Shown here piece after piece: positions 1-6,514 of a stretch of DNA of 8,341 bases. The stretch is from CAYYMX01 sp964473045 (GTDB lineage: Bacteria; Pseudomonadota; Alphaproteobacteria; Methylaequorales; Methylaequoraceae), in NCBI GenBank assembly GCA_964473045.1, contig CAYYMX010000062.1, positions 1 to 8,341 on the forward strand, given 5' to 3'. The position numbers and the translations under genes were made by a program. Below the pieces are notes generated by a model that worked only from the letters and a program-made list of their open reading frames with translations, had not been told where the DNA came from and made no database searches. The number at the start of each line of letters is the position of its first letter. The stretch's first letter is position 1.

Positions 1-73
1 ATTCATTTAAAAAATTTTCAACTAATTTAGTTCTAATTCTTATGGAATTAATATTCCATGAGGCGATTTTCAT
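1..73 (-). CDS. xthA: Exodeoxyribonuclease III, N-terminal fragment (cut by window start)
   Basis: Reading the minus strand from 73 gives 24 codons beginning MKIASWNINSIRIR, with no stop before the window edge. This matches the characteristic start of exodeoxyribonuclease III / AP endonucleases of the EEP (endonuclease-exonuclease-phosphatase) fold. The Asn in the WN-NS segment is one of the first active-site metal/phosphate residues of that family. The enzyme cuts DNA at abasic sites and removes 3' blocking groups in base excision repair. Only the N-terminus is visible, so the catalytic Glu, Asp and His motifs cannot be checked. The ATG lies 4 bases after the erpA stop codon, so the two are probably co-transcribed leftward. 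The identification rests on a short but distinctive segment. Confidence 0.8.
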   Translation of the reverse strand, partial: MKIASWNINSIRIRTKLVENFLNE

Positions 74-77
74 GTTG

Positions 78-398
78 TTAAATAGAGAAAGATGTTCCAC
101 ACCCACAAGTAGATGTGGCATGAGGGTTAGAGACTTTAAAATAAGACCCCATCATATCTTCAACAAAATCTAATTTTGATCCCGAGACATAATTTAGAGA
201 TGTTGTATCAATTAACACTTCAATCTCACTAAAGTTTAAAAGTTTGTCATCATCATTTTTTTTACTGTCAAATTTAAATTCATATGAAAAACCTTGACAA
301 CCACCACCGGAAACAGAAATTCTGAAAAATCTTTTTCCTTTGTTTTTTGATGATACGTCTTTTATTCTTTTTAGTGCAGTTTTAGAAATATCAAGCAT
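78..398 (-). CDS. erpA: A-type iron-sulfur cluster carrier/insertion protein (ErpA/IscA/HesB family)
   Basis: This 106-residue protein is the usual length for A-type carriers, which bind a nascent Fe-S cluster (or iron) in the cytoplasm and hand it to apo-enzymes. The three invariant cysteines are present: Cys34 in the SGGGCQGFSYEF segment, and Cys98 and Cys100 in the C-terminal STCGCGTSF motif. The start follows the family pattern (MLDISKTALKRIKDV), with no alternative nearby and no Shine-Dalgarno site. The gene is divergent from dgt and is followed after 4 bases by xthA, so it probably heads a short leftward operon. No isc or suf genes are in view, so sequence alone cannot separate ErpA from IscA or SufA. 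I favour ErpA because a stand-alone carrier beside dgt is common in alphaproteobacteria. The family call is secure; the symbol is less so. Confidence 0.88.
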   Translation of the reverse strand: MLDISKTALKRIKDVSSKNKGKRFFRISVSGGGCQGFSYEFKFDSKKNDDDKLLNFSEIEVLIDTTSLNYVSGSKLDFVEDMMGSYFKVSNPHATSTCGCGTSFSI

Positions 399-431
399 TC
401 TATTTTACAAGTTTGTATGTTATCTTAGAAC

Positions 432-461
432 ATTATAACAGAATTATGGTCAAATATTCAA
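432..461 (-). promoter_or_regulatory. Candidate sigma70-type promoter for erpA-xthA
   Basis: On the minus strand, a perfect TATAAT (437 to 432) is preceded, after an 18-base spacer, by TTGAAT (461 to 456), a 4 of 6 match to the -35 consensus. Transcription would start near 425, giving a leader of about 27 bases before the erpA ATG at 398. The position in a short divergent intergenic region supports it. In such AT-rich DNA, -10-like hexamers occur often by chance, so this is a moderate inference. Confidence 0.4.
434..439 (+). promoter_or_regulatory. Possible -10 element for the rightward dgt operon
   Basis: TATAAC on the plus strand overlaps the minus-strand TATAAT. Transcription starting about 7 bases downstream would begin at or next to the ATG at 446, implying a leaderless or nearly leaderless dgt message. 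No good -35 is visible; TTTGTA at 412 to 417 matches only half the consensus. Weak evidence. Confidence 0.25.
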
Positions 462-1588
462 ATTTTTCAACAAATTATAATTATTCTAAGGGGAGAATTT
501 TTTTTGAGAAGGAAGATGTCCATAGAACATGTTATATGAGGGATAGAGATAGAATTATTCATAGTTCAGCTTTCAGGAGATTAAAATACAAAACTCAAGT
601 ATTTGTTTATCATGAAAAAGATTATTATAGGACTAGATTATCTCATAGTTTAGAAGTTTCTCAATTAGCCAGGTCAATATCAAAAGTTTTTAAAGTTAAT
701 GATGACTTAGCTGAATCAATCTCACTATCTCATGATTTAGGTCATACTCCATTTGGGCATGCAGGTGAGGAAGCACTTAATATTAAAATGAAAAAATTTG
801 GTGGGTTTAACCATAATTTTCAAGCATTAAAAATTTTAACAATTTTAGAAAAAAAATATTTTGATTTTGATGGATTAAATCTAACTTTTGAAACTTTAGA
901 TGGTATTCTGAAACATAATGGTCCATTAAATTGTAGAGTTCCAAGTTACATTAAAGATATTCTTAGTTTTTTTAATGAAAAACATTCAACTAGAGGTTCT
1001 TTTGAATCTCAGGTTGCTGCAATTTGTGATGATGTGGCGTATAACAATAATGATATAGATGATGGCCTTCACGCTGAATTATTTGATATTGATGAATTAG
1101 AAGATATTCAGATTGTTAAAGAAACAATTAATAAAGTGAAGAAAAAAAATAGATCTGAAAAAATTGGTAGAATAAGATATGAACTTGTTAGAAATTTAAT
1201 TAAAACAATGATTAATGACCTAATAATTAATACTAATAAAAATATTAAAAGATATAAAATTAACTCTCCAAATGAGATTAGATTGTTGAGTAAAAATATT
1301 GTTTGCTTTAGTCAATATATGAATGATCAAACAAATCAACTAAGAGTTTTCTTGAAAAAAAGAATGTATAATCATCCCAAAGTTAGAACAATGACGTATA
1401 AAGCTAAAAAAATAATTTCAGACCTCTTTTCACTATTTTGTGAAGAACCAGATTTGTTACCAGGTGAATGGAAAGTTTTTCGTGATGAGAAAGAAAAAGT
1501 AATTAATATTAGTGATTATATTTCAGGGATGACTGATAAATTTGCTATTAACACCCACAAGAAATTTTTTAATCTATACAATTTTTAA
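446..1588 (+). CDS. dgt: Deoxyguanosinetriphosphate triphosphohydrolase-like HD-domain dNTPase
   Basis: The product is a cytoplasmic HD-superfamily enzyme of the Dgt/SAMHD1 type. Such enzymes hydrolyse dNTPs to deoxynucleosides and triphosphate and so help set the dNTP pool. With the ATG at 446 the protein has 380 residues, typical of the alphaproteobacterial form and shorter than E. coli Dgt. The family signature RDRDRIIHSSAFRRLKYKTQ lies near residues 32-51. The metal ligands appear as His67 (RLSHSLEV), His96-Asp97 (LSHDLGHTPFGHAGE) and the Asp pair near 195-196 (ICDDVAYNNNDIDDGL). An in-frame ATG at 413 would add 11 residues. I prefer 446 because homologues begin a few residues before a SKGR-like segment, and because 413 leaves only 14 bases from divergent erpA. 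Neither start has a clear ribosome binding site. The stop codon directly abuts the argS ATG. Confidence 0.9.
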   Translation: MVKYSNFSTNYNYSKGRIFFEKEDVHRTCYMRDRDRIIHSSAFRRLKYKTQVFVYHEKDYYRTRLSHSLEVSQLARSISKVFKVNDDLAESISLSHDLGHTPFGHAGEEALNIKMKKFGGFNHNFQALKILTILEKKYFDFDGLNLTFETLDGILKHNGPLNCRVPSYIKDILSFFNEKHSTRGSFESQVAAICDDVAYNNNDIDDGLHAELFDIDELEDIQIVKETINKVKKKNRSEKIGRIRYELVRNLIKTMINDLIINTNKNIKRYKINSPNEIRLLSKNIVCFSQYMNDQTNQLRVFLKKRMYNHPKVRTMTYKAKKIISDLFSLFCEEPDLLPGEWKVFRDEKEKVINISDYISGMTDKFAINTHKKFFNLYNF

Positions 1589-3304
1589 ATGCTATTTCAC
1601 GAATTTTTAAATAATAGATTTAAAGAAATTATAAATCTTTTGGTTAAAAAAAAAATTATTTCAGGAAATTTTAAAAATTTAATTTTTAGTCTAGAAATTT
1701 CTCAAAAACCTGAATTTGGGGATGTTTCTAGTAATATTGCTATGATTTGTTCAAGAGTATTTAAAATTAAGCCAAAAAAGTTAGCAGGACTATTAACATC
1801 TGAATTACAAAAAGATCAATCCATAAGAAAAGTTGAAATTGTAAATCCTGGATTTATAAATATTTTTTTTGACAATTCTTTTTGGCACAAGCAACTTAAA
1901 TATTTGATAGATACAAATTGTAATTTTAAATATAATGTAAAAAAAAAATTTTTTTGTGTTGAGTTTGTGTCTGCAAACCCTACAGGCCTTATACATATTG
2001 GTCATGCTAGAGGTGCTGTTCTAGGTGATTCAATTTCATCTATTTTAAATGAGGTTGGGCATAAAGTTATTAGAGAATACTATGTTAATGATACTGGCGA
2101 GCAGATAACTAAATTAGTTAAGACGATCCTGTTTCACTTTGATAATTTAAAAAATAAAACTAGAAAATTAATGCCTGATGATCTGTATCCAGGAGATTAT
2201 TTAAAAAACCTTTCCAAAGTGATCTTTCAGAGCAATTCAAAAAACATTTCATCGAATATTGTTTTGAAAAAAGAAGTATTAGATCTTATTATGCAGGATA
2301 TAAAAAAAGATTTGAATAAACTTAAAGTTAATCATGATAAATTTGTTTCGGAAAAGTCTATTTCAACTAAAAAAAATATTGAAAAATTAAAAGATAAATT
2401 AGAAAAAAAAAAATTAATATATTTTGGTTTTCAAGAAAAACCAAAAAATTTAAAAAATGATAAGTGGAAACCTCAAAAACAGTTATTATTTAAATCTCAA
2501 CAATATGGTGATGATTCAGATAGAGCCTTGTTAAAGCCAAATGGTGAGTTGACGTATTTTATGTCTGATATAATTTATCATCAAAAAAAGATTGAGTGTA
2601 ACTATGATACTTTAGTTAATATTTGGGGTGCTGATCATTCAGGCTATGTTTCAAGGTTAAAAAATGCACTTAAAGCAATCAATAAAAAAAAATATTTATT
2701 TGAAATCAAATTGACTGCTTTAGTTAATTTGCTAGATAAAAATAAAGTTTTAAAAATGTCTAAACGGTCTGGAAATTTTGTAACACTTAGAGATGTAATT
2801 AATAAAGTGGGTTCTGATGTTCTTCGCTTTATGATGATATCAAGAAGCCCTGAAAAAAAAATTGATTTTGATTTTGATGTGGTTATGCAAAAAACAAAAG
2901 ACAACCCAGTTTTTTATATACAATATGCTTATGCAAGGTGTAATTCAATTATGAATATTTCAAAAAAAACTTTTAAGAATAGTTTTAATTTTTCTAAATC
3001 AAACCTAGATCATCTTCAACTGGAAGAAGAAAAAAAACTCATTAAGTGTTTATCAAATTTTCAAAATGTAATTCTTAATTCTTCAGATAACTATGAACCT
3101 CATCGATTGGCTAATTATTTGTATGAATTGTCAAAAGTTTTTCATATGTATTGGGGTTTAGGAAAGCAGGATGAATCTAAAAGAATATTCATTGAAAATA
3201 AAAAAAAACTTTCCGAATCAAGGTTATCTTTAGTTTACTGTGTAAGTTTAATAATTGAGAAAGGGCTTCAAATCTTAAAAATTGATTGTCCTAAAAGTAT
3301 GTAG
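1589..3304 (+). CDS. argS: Arginyl-tRNA synthetase
   Basis: This 571-residue class I aminoacyl-tRNA synthetase charges tRNA-Arg with arginine in the cytoplasm. The N-terminal Add-1 type domain (about residues 1-110) leads into the Rossmann core with SANPTGLIHIGHARGAVLGD, whose HIGH signature is at 136-139. The GADHSGY segment is at 347-353 and the KMSK loop (LKMSKRSGNFVTLRD) at 389-392. A C-terminal DALR anticodon-binding domain begins around QYAYARCNS. ArgS of many bacteria has a degenerate second motif, but here KMSK is intact. Length is normal and there is no interruption, although the gene contains an A11 run at 2403-2413 that stays in frame. It starts immediately after the dgt stop codon with no intergenic base and no Shine-Dalgarno site, which suggests translational coupling. 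Confidence 0.97.
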   Translation: MLFHEFLNNRFKEIINLLVKKKIISGNFKNLIFSLEISQKPEFGDVSSNIAMICSRVFKIKPKKLAGLLTSELQKDQSIRKVEIVNPGFINIFFDNSFWHKQLKYLIDTNCNFKYNVKKKFFCVEFVSANPTGLIHIGHARGAVLGDSISSILNEVGHKVIREYYVNDTGEQITKLVKTILFHFDNLKNKTRKLMPDDLYPGDYLKNLSKVIFQSNSKNISSNIVLKKEVLDLIMQDIKKDLNKLKVNHDKFVSEKSISTKKNIEKLKDKLEKKKLIYFGFQEKPKNLKNDKWKPQKQLLFKSQQYGDDSDRALLKPNGELTYFMSDIIYHQKKIECNYDTLVNIWGADHSGYVSRLKNALKAINKKKYLFEIKLTALVNLLDKNKVLKMSKRSGNFVTLRDVINKVGSDVLRFMMISRSPEKKIDFDFDVVMQKTKDNPVFYIQYAYARCNSIMNISKKTFKNSFNFSKSNLDHLQLEEEKKLIKCLSNFQNVILNSSDNYEPHRLANYLYELSKVFHMYWGLGKQDESKRIFIENKKKLSESRLSLVYCVSLIIEKGLQILKIDCPKSM

Positions 3305-3306
3305 TT

Positions 3307-3858
3307 ATGAAAAAAATAAAAATAATTGCTGTTACATTTTCTTATTTATTTTTAGTTTTTTTGATTTTTTTGTCATATAACTTAATTGTTCCTCAAGACG
3401 AAATACCTGAAATAAGCAACAACTTTGACCTTGTTAAAGAAATTGTTAATGACTATAGACCAAATGAAGATTCAGTTTATGAAATAATTGAAAAGAAAGA
3501 TATTAATGAAATAGTGAATAAAAAAGCTGAAAAAAATTTAGAAGAAATCCCAGAAAATAAAAATCTAAATGAAAGTGTGAATAAAGGTAAAAAATATAGA
3601 ATACAACTTGCTTCATTTAAAAATGAAAAAAAAAGTAGAAATGTCGCAATAAAATTGCAAAAACATTTGTCAGAACTTCTAGATAATTCTGAATTAGAAA
3701 TAAAAAAATTTAACCATTCCTCTAATGAAATTTTTTATAGGATTTTATCATCAAAAGTTTTTTCACATAAAAAGGCAAAGAATATTTGTAAAAAAATTAA
3801 TGAGAAGAAAATAGATTGTATAATTATCAGAGATGAACCCTCCCCACAAAATACCTGA
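3307..3858 (+). CDS. SPOR-domain membrane protein
   Basis: This 183-residue protein has three visible parts. A short basic N-terminus and one hydrophobic segment (about residues 7-28) look like an uncleaved signal anchor. Then comes a charged, low-complexity Asn/Glu/Lys linker (about 29-94), and last a C-terminal SPOR domain (about 96-176). The SPOR domain begins YRIQLASFKNEKKSRNVAIK and contains the second-repeat pattern FYRILSSKVFSHKKAKNICKKI. SPOR domains bind glycan strands stripped of stem peptides and so target proteins to the division septum; the SPOR part should therefore be periplasmic. There is no catalytic domain such as an amidase or lytic transglycosylase, so its exact job is unknown. 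A SPOR gene between argS and nagZ is a recurring alphaproteobacterial arrangement. It starts 2 bases after argS and overlaps nagZ by 26 bases. Confidence 0.82.
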   Translation: MKKIKIIAVTFSYLFLVFLIFLSYNLIVPQDEIPEISNNFDLVKEIVNDYRPNEDSVYEIIEKKDINEIVNKKAEKNLEEIPENKNLNESVNKGKKYRIQLASFKNEKKSRNVAIKLQKHLSELLDNSELEIKKFNHSSNEIFYRILSSKVFSHKKAKNICKKINEKKIDCIIIRDEPSPQNT

Positions 3859-4867
3859 TGGAATAATTCTTTCTGTTAAAAGTTGCCATTTAAATGATGA
3901 GGAAAGACAATTTTTCTCTAGGAAAAAACCACTGGGTTTTGTTCTTTTTAAAAGAAACTTTGAAAGCAAAAAACAGGTTGCTCAATTAATAAAAGAATTA
4001 AGAAGTGTGACACAAAATAAGAACATCCTAATTTTTGTTGACCAAGAAGGAGGAAGAGTTCAGAGATTTAATAATCATGAGTTTTTTAAGTATTCACCTC
4101 AACAGATTTTTGGAAAATTATATTTAAAAAATAAAACTTTAGCTAAGAAACTATCTTATTTTTCAGCCTATTTGATGGGTAATGAACTTAAGGATATTGG
4201 TGTGGATATTGATTTTTCTCCAGTTTGCGATATTTTTTTTCAATTTGGAGATGATGTAATAGGTGATAGGGCTTTTAGTTCTGATCCTAAAGTGGTAATG
4301 GATTTATCAAGAAAATTTTGTCAAGGTTTAAGAGATTCTGGTATTATGCCTGTTCCAAAACATTTTCCTGGGCATGGTCGATCTAAAAAAGATACACATA
4401 AAGAAGTTTCAATTGTAGATATTGATTTAAAGGAGTTAATAAAGACGGATTTGATTCCATTTAAGATTCTTAATAATGAAAGTTTGGTAATGTTAGCTCA
4501 CATAATTTATTCTAAAATTGATAATAAAGTTTGTACTTATTCAAGAACAATTATTTTTGAGATTTTGAGAAAAAGATTAAATTTTAAAGGACTAGTTTTA
4601 TCTGATGATATATCGATGAAAGCATTAAGTGGTCAATTTGAAGAAAAAATTCTAAATTCTTATAAAGGAGGTTGTGATATAATTTTGTATTGTTCTGGAA
4701 ACTTAAAAGAAATGATTGAAATTTATAGATTTATAAGGCCTATTAAAAAAAAATATTTTAATTACTTTTTTAAAGATTTGTATAGGATTAAAAAAAAAGA
4801 AATAAATTTAAATGAAATTATCAAAAAATTATCAGAATATAATTTAATTATTTCACATGAAACTTAA
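3833..4867 (+). CDS. nagZ: Beta-N-acetylhexosaminidase, glycoside hydrolase family 3
   Basis: The 344-residue cytoplasmic enzyme should remove N-acetylglucosamine from GlcNAc-anhydroMurNAc muropeptides during peptidoglycan recycling. GH3 landmarks are in order: GFVLFKRNF (35-43), FVDQEGGRVQRF (68-79), DIDFSPVCD (125-133), the signature KHFPGHG (176-182), and then the NagZ-type acid/base loop with Asp187 and His189 (KKDTHKE). The nucleophile motif LVLSDDISM follows, with Asp258 the probable nucleophile. E. coli NagZ has DSH in the loop where this protein has DTH. Length matches single-domain Gram-negative NagZ. The ATG at 3833 lies inside the end of the SPOR gene; it is the only start in frame before the conserved region. 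The 3' end overlaps scpA by 11 bases. No anmK, ampD, ampG or ampC is in view, so its role in beta-lactam sensing cannot be judged. Confidence 0.94.
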   Translation: MNPPHKIPDGIILSVKSCHLNDEERQFFSRKKPLGFVLFKRNFESKKQVAQLIKELRSVTQNKNILIFVDQEGGRVQRFNNHEFFKYSPQQIFGKLYLKNKTLAKKLSYFSAYLMGNELKDIGVDIDFSPVCDIFFQFGDDVIGDRAFSSDPKVVMDLSRKFCQGLRDSGIMPVPKHFPGHGRSKKDTHKEVSIVDIDLKELIKTDLIPFKILNNESLVMLAHIIYSKIDNKVCTYSRTIIFEILRKRLNFKGLVLSDDISMKALSGQFEEKILNSYKGGCDIILYCSGNLKEMIEIYRFIRPIKKKYFNYFFKDLYRIKKKEINLNEIIKKLSEYNLIISHET

Positions 4868-5573
4868 TGTTAATATAAGTGGGTATGAGGGCCCACTCGA
4901 TTTGCTTCTGGACCTATCAAAAAAGCAGAAAGTTGATATAAAAAAAATTTCTATTTTAGAATTATCAGAGCAATATTTAAATTTTATAAATGAAAATTTG
5001 CATCATTTAAAATTATCAGCGGATTATTTAGTTATGGCTTCTTTGCTAGCTTTTTTAAAGTCAAGGCTATTATTACCAGATGATCAATCAGGGGATACTG
5101 AAGAAATTGAACAAGATATTTCCAACAGATTGATTCATTATGATGCAATAAAAAAACTATCTAGAAAAATCTTTGATCTTCCGAAAGAAGGTGAAAATTT
5201 TTTTAATATTAAAATTAAGAATGAATTTATAATTAGTAATAAATTGGTACCTAAAATTGCATTGCATGATATTATTTTTAGATATACTGAGATAGCTAAA
5301 AAAAAAAATACTATTAAAATTTTGTCTGTTGATAATGATTTATATACCATCGATGATGGTTTTGTGTGGTTAGATGAAATATTTAAAAAAATTATTGGAC
5401 AGAAATGGACTACTTTGTTCGATTTTTTACCTAAAAAGTTCCAAAATATTAAGTTAAAAAAATCTGCTATTATTTCACTTTTATTGGCATCGCTTAATAG
5501 AGTTAAGGAAGGTAAGATTGAAATTAATCAAAAACAACATTATGATAAAATTCTTGTCAAATCTAAATTATGA
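4857..5573 (+). CDS. scpA: Segregation and condensation protein A (kleisin subunit)
   Basis: This 238-residue protein is the kleisin of the SMC-ScpAB condensin, which folds and helps segregate the nucleoid. The N-terminal hallmark YEGPLDLLLDL is at residues 10-20, followed by the helical segment with YLVMASLLAFLKSRLLLP that contacts the SMC neck. The C-terminal winged helix (about residues 190-238) ends KEGKIEINQKQHYDKI, the usual pattern for the part that binds the SMC head. The middle is charged and poorly conserved, as expected for the ScpB-binding region. It overlaps the nagZ end by 11 bases and shares an ATGA junction with scpB. SMC itself is not in the window. The residue roles are from family knowledge. 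Confidence 0.94.
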   Translation: MKLNVNISGYEGPLDLLLDLSKKQKVDIKKISILELSEQYLNFINENLHHLKLSADYLVMASLLAFLKSRLLLPDDQSGDTEEIEQDISNRLIHYDAIKKLSRKIFDLPKEGENFFNIKIKNEFIISNKLVPKIALHDIIFRYTEIAKKKNTIKILSVDNDLYTIDDGFVWLDEIFKKIIGQKWTTLFDFLPKKFQNIKLKKSAIISLLLASLNRVKEGKIEINQKQHYDKILVKSKL

Positions 5574-6091
5574 ATGAATTGGGCGCAAAGTATCTAGTTG
5601 AATCTTTAATTTTTTCTGCTAATGAACCTTTGCACAAAAAAAATATTCAAAAGATTTTAAGTCAACATGGAGATTTTGATCTGACTAAAATCTTAGATGA
5701 GTTAAAATCTGATTACAAAAACAGAGGAATAGTACTAGTAAACCTAGAAAATAGATTGTTTTTTAGAACATCTCCAAGTCTTGAAAAATATTTAAAAATT
5801 GAAACTAAAAAAACTAAAAATTTATCTAATGCTGCAGTTGAAACTCTTGCAATAATTTCTTATCACCAGCCTGTCACAAGAGCAGAAATTGAAAAAATTA
5901 GAGGAAAGCCAGTTTTTCGAGGAACTTTAGATGCTCTCTTGGAATTGAAATGGATTAAACCCTCAGGTCGCAGAGAAACTCCTGGTAGACCTGTTACTTG
6001 GGTGACTGATTATGAATTTTTAAGGCATTTTGGTCTTAATTCAATAAAAGATTTACCAAAAGTTGATGATTTGGAATCAATAATTTTGTAA
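5570..6091 (+). CDS. scpB: Segregation and condensation protein B
   Basis: This 173-residue protein is the ScpB accessory subunit, which dimerises through winged-helix domains and binds the ScpA linker in the SMC condensin complex. The N-terminal winged helix runs from about residues 7 to 80 (VESLIFSANEPLHKKNIQKI). The second runs from about 87 to 160 and carries the family signature: ETLAIISYHQPVTRAEIEKI, RG, then GRRETPGRPVTWVTDYEF and LRHFGL. The protein ends soon after SIKDLP, giving a short C-terminal tail compared with many ScpB proteins. The ATG overlaps the scpA stop (ATGA), the typical sign of coupled translation for two subunits needed in fixed ratio. The gene is followed by a 25-base gap, the largest between genes in this operon. 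Confidence 0.95.
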   Translation: MNELGAKYLVESLIFSANEPLHKKNIQKILSQHGDFDLTKILDELKSDYKNRGIVLVNLENRLFFRTSPSLEKYLKIETKKTKNLSNAAVETLAIISYHQPVTRAEIEKIRGKPVFRGTLDALLELKWIKPSGRRETPGRPVTWVTDYEFLRHFGLNSIKDLPKVDDLESIIL

Positions 6092-6106
6092 GATAATGTA
6101 AGGATT

Positions 6107-6110
6107 GGAG
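6107..6110 (+). promoter_or_regulatory. Ribosome binding site of tatA
   Basis: GGAG lies 6 bases before the tatA ATG at 6117, in the 25-base gap after scpB. It is the only clear, properly spaced Shine-Dalgarno site in front of a gene in this window, and it supports tatA being initiated independently rather than by coupling to scpB. TatA is usually made in excess over TatB and TatC, which would fit a stronger site, but that link is inference. Confidence 0.65.
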
Positions 6111-6116
6111 TAATTT

Positions 6117-6278
6117 ATGTTTGGTCTTGGTCACTGGGAAATTTTGTTAATTTTGGTAATTGTCTTAATAGTTTTTGGAGCTGGAAAACTACCTAAAATT
6201 GCTGGAGAATTAGCAAAAGGAATTAAGTCTTTTAGAGAAGGCTTAAAAGATGAGAAAAATCAGAATAAAAAAAATTAA
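6117..6278 (+). CDS. tatA: Twin-arginine translocase subunit TatA
   Basis: This small gene encodes 53 residues: a short periplasmic N-terminus, one membrane helix (about residues 7-20, WEILLILVIVLIVF), the hinge FGAGKLP at 20-26, an amphipathic helix (KIAGELAKGIKSFREG), and a short charged tail. This is the exact TatA plan. TatA oligomers form the part of the Tat machinery that lets folded, cofactor-bearing proteins cross the inner membrane. At 53 residues it is at the short end of the family, mainly because the tail is minimal. It has a proper Shine-Dalgarno site and shares one base with tatB at a TAATG junction. TatA rather than TatE or TatB is supported by position and by the FG hinge. Confidence 0.93.
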   Translation: MFGLGHWEILLILVIVLIVFGAGKLPKIAGELAKGIKSFREGLKDEKNQNKKN

Positions 6279-6514
6279 TGTTTAATCTTGGTTTAATTGA
6301 GCTTTTACTAATCTTTTTTTTTTTAGTAATTTTCATTAAACCAGAGGAAATACCTCATATTCTCAAAAATGTTGGACTTTTATATAGAAAATTAAGTAGA
6401 TATTTTTTTAATTTTAAATTTGAATTATCAAAATTTGATACCGAACTGGAAAATCCTAAGAAAAAATCAAGTAAAAATAAGAAATTAATTATATTGATCA
6501 TCTTAGAGAATTAA
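6278..6514 (+). CDS. tatB: Twin-arginine translocase subunit TatB (short)
   Basis: The 78-residue product has the TatB plan: MFNLGLIELL with the conserved Glu8, one membrane helix (about 6-20), a hinge, and an amphipathic helix (IPHILKNVGLLYRKLSRYF). TatB pairs with TatC to recognise the twin-arginine signal peptide. Two points are odd. The hinge reads Lys21-Pro22, where the family almost always has Gly-Pro. The protein ends with a short hydrophobic tail (LIILIILEN) that arises because this frame runs about 31 bases into the probable start of tatC. It is also much shorter than E. coli TatB (171 residues), although streamlined alphaproteobacteria may have short ones. An in-frame T11 run lies at 6314-6324. 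Order and the N-terminal pattern make the call firm; the exact C-terminus is less certain. Confidence 0.85.
   Translation: MFNLGLIELLLIFFFLVIFIKPEEIPHILKNVGLLYRKLSRYFFNFKFELSKFDTELENPKKKSSKNKKLIILIILEN

Noticed and set aside
413..445. Upstream ATG at 413 as the dgt start
   Set aside because: It would add 11 residues not seen in the usual Dgt N-terminus and would leave only 14 bases from divergent erpA. It cannot be excluded, but 446 fits better.
1805..2904. Minus-strand open frames of 66 and 86 codons within argS
   Set aside because: Both lie opposite well-conserved ArgS motifs (HIGH and KMSK regions) and show no recognisable protein features.
3763..3969. Minus-strand open frame of 68 codons across the SPOR-nagZ overlap
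   Set aside because: It is antisense to two genes with clear family signatures and has no recognisable domain or start context.
6092..6116. Possible transcription terminator or promoter in the scpB-tatA gap
   Set aside because: The 25 bases contain no inverted repeat or T-tract and no paired -35/-10; the Shine-Dalgarno site accounts for the only visible signal.
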